Part shown: positions 1-6,687 of the stretch, in pieces
Layout: the number at the start of each line of letters is the position of its first letter
Position numbering within the stretch: the stretch's first letter is position 1
Assembly: GCA_028279155.1 (NCBI GenBank)
Contig: JANQST010000166.1
Coordinates: 1 to 12,609, forward strand
DNA length: 12,609 bases
Origin: Cyclobacteriaceae bacterium
Lineage (GTDB): Bacteria > Bacteroidota > Bacteroidia > Cytophagales > Cyclobacteriaceae
Reading direction: 5' to 3'
Translations under genes and position numbers: made by a program
Notes under the pieces: generated by a model
What the model saw: the letters and a program-made list of their open reading frames with translations, nothing else
What the model was told of the DNA's origin: nothing
Databases searched by the model: none

Positions 1-531
1 AAGGGGGAAGAGGGGTTTTCTACAATTGAAAGAACGGGAATTCGCCCTACCTTAGATGTGAACGGAATTTGGGGTGGCTACACAGGCGAAGGAGCCAAAA
101 CGGTTCTTCCATCGAAAGCCTACGCCAAAATCTCCATGCGATTGGTGCCTCATCAAGTCAGTGAAGAAATTACAGAAATGTTCTCTGAGCATTTCAAGAA
201 GATTGCACCAAAATCGGTCGATGTTAAAATCACTCCACATCACGGAGGAGAGCCAGTCGTTATCCCAACCGATTCTATAGGATATAAAGCTGCTGAAAAA
301 GCCATGGAAGAAACGTGGGGAAAAACACCTATCCCAACCCGTGAAGGCGGTAGCATCCCTATTGTTGCACTTTTCCAGGAAGAGCTGGGGTTAGATTCTA
401 TTTTGATGGGATTTGGATTACAGGAAGACGCCATTCATTCCCCAAATGAGAGTTATGGGCTCTTCAATTATTTTCGGGGAATTGAAACGATTTCTCATTT
501 CTATCGGTTTTTTGCTGACATGTCTAAGTGA
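1..531 (+). CDS. M20 family dipeptidase, C-terminal part (5' end outside window)
   Basis: This is the last 176 residues of a cytosolic-type M20 metallopeptidase, a family that hydrolyses dipeptides with a two-metal site. The reading frame is open from the first base, so the protein starts upstream; relatives are about 450-470 residues, so roughly 60% is missing. The visible part begins in the lid/dimerisation domain, with RPTLDVNGIWGGYTGEGAKT and the strand KAYAKISMRLVP typical of the carnosine-dipeptidase-like branch. It returns to the catalytic domain with TREGGSIPI and DAIHSPNE, whose His (bases 436-438) is the expected C-terminal metal ligand. The stop codon TGA at 529-531 lies five bases before the ATG of the DsbD gene, so the two are probably co-transcribed. 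The substrate cannot be told from this fragment, and absence of a signal peptide cannot be checked here. Confidence 0.9.
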   Translation, partial: KGEEGFSTIERTGIRPTLDVNGIWGGYTGEGAKTVLPSKAYAKISMRLVPHQVSEEITEMFSEHFKKIAPKSVDVKITPHHGGEPVVIPTDSIGYKAAEKAMEETWGKTPIPTREGGSIPIVALFQEELGLDSILMGFGLQEDAIHSPNESYGLFNYFRGIETISHFYRFFADMSK

Positions 532-536
532 ATTGC

Positions 537-2480
537 ATGAGAAAACTCTTTTTCATATTTATCACTTTCCTTCCCTTAATTGGTTTTGGTCAAATACTGA
601 AGCCAATCAATTGGACAATTGAATTAAGTAACGAAAACCCAGATATTGGAGAAGAAGTGGAGATACGCTTCAATTCGACAATAGACAACACCTGGTACTT
701 GTATTCCTCAGACTTTGATCCGGACCTAGGGCCAATGGTTACTGAATTCTTTTTCGAAGAAAATGATACATATGAGCTAATAGAGGAGATCATCCCCGTT
801 AACCCAAAAAAGAAGTTTGATTCGTTGTGGATGGGTGAGTATACCTACTTCAGTGAAAAAGGTCTGTTCATTCAAAAAGTAAAAATTTTAAAAGAAGACT
901 TTTCGATTACAGGAAACTATACATACCAGGTTTGTTCGGACATAGACGGCAAGTGCATCCCGTTTGATGATGATTTTAACCTAGGTAGTAAAGTTACAGC
1001 AGAGGCTTCGTCGGCTGTTGAAACACCAACTAACGGAAACAAAAGTCTTTTCTCCATTTTGATTACCGCATTCCTTGCCGGAATTGTGGCGTTGCTAACA
1101 CCCTGTGTTTATCCGATGATTCCGATCACGGTTTCAATATTCCTGAAACAAAGCAAGAATAGACGAGAAGGAATAGGAAAAGCATTGATCTATGGCATTT
1201 CTATTATCGTGTTCTTTAGTGTGCTCGGTTTCCTGATCTCGCTTATTTGGGGCTTCACAGCACTTAATGCCCTCAGTACACATTGGTTATTCAACATTAT
1301 CATTTTTGCCGTCTTCATTCTTTTCGCGCTCTCGTTTTTCGGACTATTTGAAATGACTCTGCCGAGTGGTCTTCTCAACAGAATTGATAAACAAGCAGAC
1401 AGAGGAGGATTGATAGGAATCTTCTTTATGGCAATCACCCTTGTTTTGGTAAGCTTCTCTTGTACATTTCCAATCGTCGGAACTGCATTGATCAATACAT
1501 TAAGTGGTGGAAGCATTTTGGAAGGAACAACTGCGATGTTTGGGTTTTCCCTTGCATTCGCCATTCCTTTTACCGGATTTGCCATTTTCCCTGCCTGGTT
1601 AAATACTATGCCTCAGTCCGGAGGTTGGATGAATTCAGTCAAGGTGGTTTTGGGGTTTTTGGAATTAGCCCTCGCAATGAAATTTCTCAGTGTAGCGGAT
1701 TTAGCTTATCACTGGGGTATTCTTGATCGGGAAGTGTTTATAGCCGTATGGATTACAATTTTTGGCTTGCTCGGATTCTACTTAATTGGCAAGATCAAAC
1801 TTTCTGGCGATTCGGATTCCAACAAAATATCAGTTACGCGCCTATTGTTAGCTGTAGTTACGTTCGCCTTCACTATTTCCCTAATTCCTGGGCTTTGGGG
1901 CGCACCACTAAAATCGCTTTCAGGTTTTCTTCCACCCATGTCCACGCATAACTTCAATTTGTTACAAAAAGAAGCTGGGGGAAGTACATGTGAGGAGCCA
2001 CTATATGATAGCATTCTGGAGTGGCCGCATGGTTTAAAAGGATACTTCGACTATGAGCAATCTTTGGCTTGTGCCAGAGAGCAGGGAAAACCATTGTTCA
2101 TCGATTTCACCGGTCACGGCTGTGTCAACTGTCGGGAAATGGAACAACGTGTTTGGTCCGATCCTGAGGTGCTGAAAAGGCTAAGCGAAAATTTCGTTTT
2201 AGTTGCATTGTACGTTGACGACAGAACACAACTTCCACAAAGTACCTGGTACAATTCCTCCTATGATGGGAAGACCAAAAAAACCATCGGACAGCAAAAT
2301 GCAGACTTCCAGATAACGAGGTTTAATAACAACGCACAACCCTTTTATGTCATACTTAATGAAGATGGAGAGTTGTTAATTGAGCCAAAAGCATACGACC
2401 TGAATATTTCCCGATTTGTGGATTTTTTGGATCTTGCCTTGGAAAATCATAGAAAAAGTACAGTTTTACGGCTGGATTAG
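537..2480 (+). CDS. dsbD: Thiol:disulfide interchange protein DsbD (three-domain, periplasmic reductase)
   Basis: A DsbD-type transporter moves electrons from cytosolic thioredoxin across the inner membrane to periplasmic proteins. The 647-residue product shows the complete relay. A signal peptide (MRKLFFIFITFLPLIGFG|Q) leads to an N-terminal domain with the cysteine pair C133/C140 (CSDIDGKC). About eight membrane segments (roughly residues 165-460) carry the channel cysteines C190 (LLTPCVYPM) and C309 (SFSCTFP). A C-terminal thioredoxin-like domain has GHGCVNC (C529, C532). All six relay cysteines are present, so it should be functional. ATG at 537 is preferred because it opens the signal peptide directly; a GTG at 528, overlapping the M20 stop, would add only three residues. 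The M23 endopeptidase gene follows after 11 bases, suggesting one operon. The next downstream protein has a single cysteine at its zinc site (see findings). Confidence 0.95.
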   Translation: MRKLFFIFITFLPLIGFGQILKPINWTIELSNENPDIGEEVEIRFNSTIDNTWYLYSSDFDPDLGPMVTEFFFEENDTYELIEEIIPVNPKKKFDSLWMGEYTYFSEKGLFIQKVKILKEDFSITGNYTYQVCSDIDGKCIPFDDDFNLGSKVTAEASSAVETPTNGNKSLFSILITAFLAGIVALLTPCVYPMIPITVSIFLKQSKNRREGIGKALIYGISIIVFFSVLGFLISLIWGFTALNALSTHWLFNIIIFAVFILFALSFFGLFEMTLPSGLLNRIDKQADRGGLIGIFFMAITLVLVSFSCTFPIVGTALINTLSGGSILEGTTAMFGFSLAFAIPFTGFAIFPAWLNTMPQSGGWMNSVKVVLGFLELALAMKFLSVADLAYHWGILDREVFIAVWITIFGLLGFYLIGKIKLSGDSDSNKISVTRLLLAVVTFAFTISLIPGLWGAPLKSLSGFLPPMSTHNFNLLQKEAGGSTCEEPLYDSILEWPHGLKGYFDYEQSLACAREQGKPLFIDFTGHGCVNCREMEQRVWSDPEVLKRLSENFVLVALYVDDRTQLPQSTWYNSSYDGKTKKTIGQQNADFQITRFNNNAQPFYVILNEDGELLIEPKAYDLNISRFVDFLDLALENHRKSTVLRLD

Positions 2481-2491
2481 CTCAAAATACA

Positions 2492-3787
2492 TTGAAAACT
2501 AAGTTTTGGCTGGTACTCACCGGCCTTACCATAGCGACCGTCTCTTACTTTTATCTATCATTTCCTGAGGAGGAGAAGAGTGATGAAGTTGTTCAAATCG
2601 AGGCCCCTGAACCCCTCCCGGAACCAACACTTCTATATGGATTCCCTATCGATTCTTTTGATGTGACTAAAGGAAGGGTAAAATGGAATCAATTCCTTGC
2701 TGAGATTCTTGATGAGCATAACATATCAGGCCAATCACTTTATGAACTATCTAAAGTGTCCAAAAAAGTATATGATGTCAGAAAATTGAAAGCAGGGGCT
2801 GAATATGTGATCATTCATGATCGTGATTCATTAAAAACTGCGCGTCAATTCATTTTCGAGCCTTCTCTTACGGAATATGTTGTCTACAATTTTCAAGATT
2901 CAATCTATGCGCAGGTAAATCAAAAGCCTGTAGAAGTGGTGGAAAGAACCTTAGCCGTAGAAATTAATTCTTCGATGTATGAGGCTATCCTGGAACAGAA
3001 TTCATCTCCAATACTGGTTAATCGACTCGTAGATGTTTTTGCCTGGCAAGTGGATTTCTTTAGGATTGCAAAGGGAGACAGGCTGAAGGTTGTATTTGAA
3101 GAACAGCTGGTTGACGGGCAGATATCTGATATAGGTGAGATCAAAGCGGCCTATTTTGAACATATCGGCAAGGAATATTATGCCATTCCATATGCTCATA
3201 GGGACAAAGTAGACTTTTTTGACGAAGAGGGAAATAGTCTTCGCAAAACATTCCTTAGAGCACCTTTAAATTTTACACGAATAAGCTCTCGCTATTCACC
3301 ACGGAGGTTTCACCCTGTTCAGCGAAGATATAAGGCCCATTTAGGTACTGACTATGCCGCACCTACAGGAACTCCAATTCGGACCGTTGGAGATGGAGTC
3401 GTCTTAGAAGCTAGATATCATGGTGGAAATGGCAACTATGTCAAAATAAAGCATAATAGCAACTACACCACCCAATATCTACACATGTCTAAGATAGCTA
3501 GGGGTATTCGACCAGGAGTTAAGGTAAAGCAAGGCGCAACTATCGGCTATGTAGGGCAAACTGGCTTAGCCAATGGGCCTCACTTGTGCTTCAGGTTTTG
3601 GAAAAACGGAAGACAAGTAGATGCCTTAAAAGTTGATCTTCCATCATCAAAAGGAATTGATGCCGAAGGTTTAGAAGCATTTAAATTGCATGCTGATGCT
3701 GTCCGTGATCGTCTTGATTTAATCAACTTTCCGGAGCCAGAGCCACTACTTGCGTCTATAAAATATCCACTGCCAACAGTTGATTAA
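2492..3787 (+). CDS. M23 family peptidoglycan endopeptidase, MepM/Csd3-like, with HLC zinc site
   Basis: This is a predicted periplasmic or membrane-anchored murein endopeptidase that cuts peptide cross-links. The 431-residue product starts with a hydrophobic segment (about residues 5-23) acting as signal anchor. An N-terminal region follows (about 60-240) with the layout seen in MepM/YebA and Csd3: an OapA/LysM-like part including VYDVRKLKAG, then KGDRLKVVFEEQ and the FYDEEG-like FFDEEGNSLRKTFLRAPL. The LytM/M23 domain spans about 270-385, with HLGTD (H283, D287), YLHM (H331) and GPHLCF (H364, C366). M23 enzymes normally have HxH here; the second His is a zinc ligand and is replaced by Cys, the protein's only cysteine. 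From memory this HLC/HVC form recurs in Bacteroidota. TTG is chosen as start because the frame has no ATG between the stop at 2450 and the hydrophobic segment. The gene sits 11 bases after dsbD. Confidence 0.9.
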   Translation: MKTKFWLVLTGLTIATVSYFYLSFPEEEKSDEVVQIEAPEPLPEPTLLYGFPIDSFDVTKGRVKWNQFLAEILDEHNISGQSLYELSKVSKKVYDVRKLKAGAEYVIIHDRDSLKTARQFIFEPSLTEYVVYNFQDSIYAQVNQKPVEVVERTLAVEINSSMYEAILEQNSSPILVNRLVDVFAWQVDFFRIAKGDRLKVVFEEQLVDGQISDIGEIKAAYFEHIGKEYYAIPYAHRDKVDFFDEEGNSLRKTFLRAPLNFTRISSRYSPRRFHPVQRRYKAHLGTDYAAPTGTPIRTVGDGVVLEARYHGGNGNYVKIKHNSNYTTQYLHMSKIARGIRPGVKVKQGATIGYVGQTGLANGPHLCFRFWKNGRQVDALKVDLPSSKGIDAEGLEAFKLHADAVRDRLDLINFPEPEPLLASIKYPLPTVD

Positions 3788-3842
3788 TCTCATCTTATCG
3801 AAAAGGACGGCATTATGATGGTCATTCTTTCTTTATTTCAAT

Positions 3843-3850
3843 TATTTTTG
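3843..3850 (+). promoter_or_regulatory. Weak candidate Bacteroidota -7 box upstream of the OmpA pair
   Basis: TATTTTTG matches the Bacteroidota -7 consensus TAnnTTTG and lies 20 bases before the ATG at 3871, in the only sizeable gap (83 bases) of the left cluster. No TTG-type -33 box is found at the expected 17-23 base spacing, so this is weak. An 11-base perfect palindrome, GGGTTAAACCC (3850-3860), overlaps its end. If the promoter is real, the two ompA genes can be transcribed apart from dsbD and the M23 gene. Confidence 0.25.
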
Positions 3851-3870
3851 GGTTAAACCCTAATAATCAC

Positions 3871-4560
3871 ATGCTTAAAACAGCTTTAAGATTCTCTTTA
3901 ATTCTGTTAATTTTCCAAGCAAATGCCCAAACATCAACGGATACGCTGGTAAGTGTTTCGGGAAAAGTGTACAGTGCAAAGGACTCATCTGTTGTGACCG
4001 CCAGTATCCTTTATGAAAAGCTTCCTTACTTCGATGATATGGGATTAATATCATCAAAAGCAGACGGAGCATATGATATGCCGCTGGTCAAAGGAAACAC
4101 CTATAACATCGCAATCACGAAGACTGGATTTTTGAAATTTGAAAAGGAAATTGTAATCACAGGCAATGGATCTGATCTCACTCAAAATGAAGATTTTTAT
4201 TTGCCGGTGGATGAAGTCGAATTGATCAAATTGGAAAACCTCATCTTTCCATCGGGGAGAGCCACCATTTCTCGTGAATCTTATAACGAGTTAGATGAAC
4301 TTGCGACATGGATGAATGATAATCCTACAATCGTAATACAGCTAGAAGGGCATACTGATTTTCGGGGTAATGCTTCTGCAAACATGCAATTGTCTGAGGC
4401 TAGAGTTGTAGCAGTAAAAGACTACTTGACAGACCAAAGAGTGAAAAAGTCAAGAGTTCTTACTAAAGCTTTTGGGGGAACCCAACCGCTTTCACGTGAT
4501 GATACGCCAGAAGCCAAAGCACTTAATAGAAGAGTAGAAGTACGAGTCATTCGTCGCTAA
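3871..4560 (+). CDS. OmpA family protein with carboxypeptidase-regulatory-like domain
   Basis: This is a 229-residue exported protein expected to link the outer membrane or periplasm to peptidoglycan. A signal peptide (cleavage after ANA, before Q at about residue 20) is followed by a small beta-sandwich domain (about 27-105, VSGKVYSAKDSSVVTASI through TGFLKFEKEI) resembling carboxypeptidase D regulatory-like domains. An OmpA C-terminal domain follows (about 115-229). The diaminopimelate-contacting residues of OmpA domains are present: D163 in GHTD and R178 in LSEARVVAV. The terminal NRRVEVRV is also typical. There is no beta-barrel and no lipobox Cys, so the mature form is probably soluble periplasmic or attached through a partner. 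The next gene, 11 bases downstream, has the same two domains at its C-terminal end plus a large extension, so the two look like related, co-expressed proteins. Confidence 0.9.
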   Translation: MLKTALRFSLILLIFQANAQTSTDTLVSVSGKVYSAKDSSVVTASILYEKLPYFDDMGLISSKADGAYDMPLVKGNTYNIAITKTGFLKFEKEIVITGNGSDLTQNEDFYLPVDEVELIKLENLIFPSGRATISRESYNELDELATWMNDNPTIVIQLEGHTDFRGNASANMQLSEARVVAVKDYLTDQRVKKSRVLTKAFGGTQPLSRDDTPEAKALNRRVEVRVIRR

Positions 4561-4571
4561 CAAAATTTAAA

Positions 4572-6623
4572 ATGAGAAAAATCACACTAATACTCCTGAG
4601 TTTCGCATTCGCTGGTGCGCTTTCCGCTCAGGAAACAATTGTCTGGGGATCAGAGGTAGTAGATGTCTCTACAGAATATTCCCCATATGAATATTCTGCA
4701 ATCCAGGCCTTGCACAGGCCCAATGTTTTACCACGAGGAGGAGAAAGTCCTAATGCCTGGAGGCCCAAGCGAACGGATAAGGAAGAATTCATAGTTGTTG
4801 CTTTTACAAATCCGCTAAAGGCAAAGCAGGTAGCAATTGCCGAATCTGAAAATCCAGGTGCAGTCAAAGAAGTTTATGCCTACGATACTGACTACAATGA
4901 GTACAAACTATTCGATTTGACGCCAAGAAATTTACCTATTGAAGCACGTCTCCTTAACTTGTTTTTTGAGGAAACCTCTTATAGCATTCAAGCGATCAAG
5001 GTAGTCTTGGATGGAGAGGCTAGTCCTGGGTATAACTCCATTGATGCCATAGGGATTTCCGCTTCCAATATTCCGATCAATGTTTTAATTGATCTGGCCC
5101 CCGGAATCAATACTTCCATCGAAGCGGACAAGCTTAGCACAAATGTGAATAGTACCTATCCTGAACATAGCCCCATCATTTCACCCGATGGGAAAAAAAT
5201 GTATTTCTCAAGGCAATACCATCCCGACAATGTAGGCGGTGCCAATGATTCGGAAGACATTTGGGTTTCTGAATGGGATGAAGAAAAAGAGGAATGGACA
5301 GTTGCTAAGAATGTGGGTCCGCCACTAAATACCAAAGGACCTAACTTCATAAGCTCTATCAGCAAGGTAGGAGATAAGGAGGTATTGATCCTTGGGAACA
5401 GATATGGAAAAGATGGCCGTATGTTCACCGGGGTGTCCATGGCAACAAGAGAAGGTGATACATTCTCTGATCCCGTTGATGTAGAAATTGAAGATGAATA
5501 CAATTATTCACCAAATGCAGATTATTTCCTGGTCCCTGGAGGTGAAGCTATGTTATTGTCAGCCGAAAGAGACGATTCCTATGGAAAGAGAGATCTCTAT
5601 GTGAGTTACAAACAAAGAAATGGCAAATGGTCAGTCCCAAAAAACCTTGGGAACACAATAAATACTACAGGCGAAGATGAGTCACCGTTCCTCGCAGCGG
5701 ATGGTAAAACCCTTTACTTTTCCTCTGATGGATACAATGGATACGGTGGGTCCGACATCTACGTAACACAAAAGCTTGATGATACCTGGACGAATTGGAC
5801 ACCTCCCGAAAATATGGGATCCAGTATAAACAAGGATGGTGATGATGAATATTTCAGTATTCCCAATGGTGGACAACATCTCTATTTCACAAGAGGTGAA
5901 AAAGGTGAAGACACCGATATTTTCAGCTTTAAAGTGGAAGACCTTTTTATCGAGGAAACACCGATCATATCTTCCGTTCAGCATCTTATTCCGCGTCCAG
6001 TATTTGTGACAGTAAGAGGACGCGTAATCAACGCTAAGACCAACGAACCTGCTGAAAATGCACGTGTTATCATAGAGAGACTGCCTGAGGGTGAGGATCT
6101 GAACAATGTTAAAGCACATCCTAAAACAGGGGTGTTCAACTTTACTGTAGGTGGTGGGTTCAGGTATGCAACAGTTGCTGAGGCTGAGGGCTACATCTCT
6201 CAAGATGGTGACTTTGACTTTAGAGAATATACTGAATCAGATACGATTGAGAAGAACCTACTCATTTTCCCAATTGAAAAAGGAGAGAAAATTGTTCTAA
6301 GAAACATCTTCTTTGATTTTGACAGATCAGTGCTTAAGGAAGCTTCGTTCCCAGTTCTTCAAAGACTTATTGGTTATTTGCAGGACGACCAAATCAAACG
6401 AATTGAGATTTCAGGACATACAGATTCCGTTGGTAGAGATGAATACAACAAGGCACTTTCAGGTAGAAGAGCCCAGTCTGTGATCAACTACTTCATTGAA
6501 AATGGCATTTCAAAGGACAGGCTCGAATTAAGCGCAATGGGCGAGAGTCAACCTCTTGTAGCAAACGATACTCCTGAAAATAGAGCCCAAAACAGACGAG
6601 TTGAGTTCAAAATCCTGGAATAA
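4572..6623 (+). CDS. Large OmpA family protein: Gal-binding-like, PD40 propeller, CarboxypepD_reg-like and OmpA domains
   Basis: This 683-residue exported protein has a signal peptide (MRKITLILLSFAFAGALSAQ). Residues about 25-175 (SAIQALHRPNVLPRGGESPN, EFIVVAFTNPLKAKQVAI, NPGAVKEVYAYD) look like a discoidin/galactose-binding-type beta domain. Residues about 195-465 hold PD40/WD40-like propeller strands, e.g. HSPIISPDGKKMYFSR (from H199), DESPFLAADGKTLYFSSD followed by GGSDIYV, and DDEYFSIPNGGQHLYFTR. Residues about 475-560 form a carboxypeptidase-regulatory-like sandwich (VTVRGRVINAKTNEPAENA). The last ~110 residues are an OmpA domain with D618 (GHTDSVG) and R633 (LSGRRAQSV). The second half recalls PorE of the type IX secretion system (TPR, propeller, carboxypeptidase-regulatory, OmpA), but TPRs and a lipobox are absent, so PorE identity is not claimed. 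It is probably co-transcribed with the smaller OmpA gene; transcription should end at the terminator just downstream. Confidence 0.9.
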   Translation: MRKITLILLSFAFAGALSAQETIVWGSEVVDVSTEYSPYEYSAIQALHRPNVLPRGGESPNAWRPKRTDKEEFIVVAFTNPLKAKQVAIAESENPGAVKEVYAYDTDYNEYKLFDLTPRNLPIEARLLNLFFEETSYSIQAIKVVLDGEASPGYNSIDAIGISASNIPINVLIDLAPGINTSIEADKLSTNVNSTYPEHSPIISPDGKKMYFSRQYHPDNVGGANDSEDIWVSEWDEEKEEWTVAKNVGPPLNTKGPNFISSISKVGDKEVLILGNRYGKDGRMFTGVSMATREGDTFSDPVDVEIEDEYNYSPNADYFLVPGGEAMLLSAERDDSYGKRDLYVSYKQRNGKWSVPKNLGNTINTTGEDESPFLAADGKTLYFSSDGYNGYGGSDIYVTQKLDDTWTNWTPPENMGSSINKDGDDEYFSIPNGGQHLYFTRGEKGEDTDIFSFKVEDLFIEETPIISSVQHLIPRPVFVTVRGRVINAKTNEPAENARVIIERLPEGEDLNNVKAHPKTGVFNFTVGGGFRYATVAEAEGYISQDGDFDFREYTESDTIEKNLLIFPIEKGEKIVLRNIFFDFDRSVLKEASFPVLQRLIGYLQDDQIKRIEISGHTDSVGRDEYNKALSGRRAQSVINYFIENGISKDRLELSAMGESQPLVANDTPENRAQNRRVEFKILE

Positions 6624-6646
6624 GTTTTCCAACCAGAAAGAATAGG

Positions 6647-6676
6647 AAAGTCAGCTTTATTTAAGGCTGACTTTTT
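6647..6676 (+). terminator. Intrinsic terminator after the OmpA pair
   Basis: AAAGTCAGCTTT (6647-6658) pairs with AAGGCTGACTTT (6663-6674) as a 12-bp stem with one G-U pair and a 4-base loop ATTT. It is followed by more T's (6672-6676, then ACTTTT). The A-run before the stem gives it a T-run on the minus strand too. It begins 23 bases after the stop of the large OmpA gene and ends 11 bases before the aldehyde dehydrogenase ATG, so it separates the two rightward groups. Confidence 0.85.
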
Positions 6677-6687
6677 ACTTTTATATA

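Noticed and set aside
1190..1585. 131-residue open frame on the minus strand
   Set aside because: Shadow of the dsbD membrane region, whose reading frame is certain from conserved cysteines.
5682..6203. 173-residue open frame on the minus strand
   Set aside because: Antisense to the propeller and sandwich region of the large OmpA gene, Cys/Ile-rich with no recognisable motif.
4572..6623. Calling the large OmpA gene porE
   Set aside because: No TPR domain and no lipobox; only the C-terminal domain order agrees.
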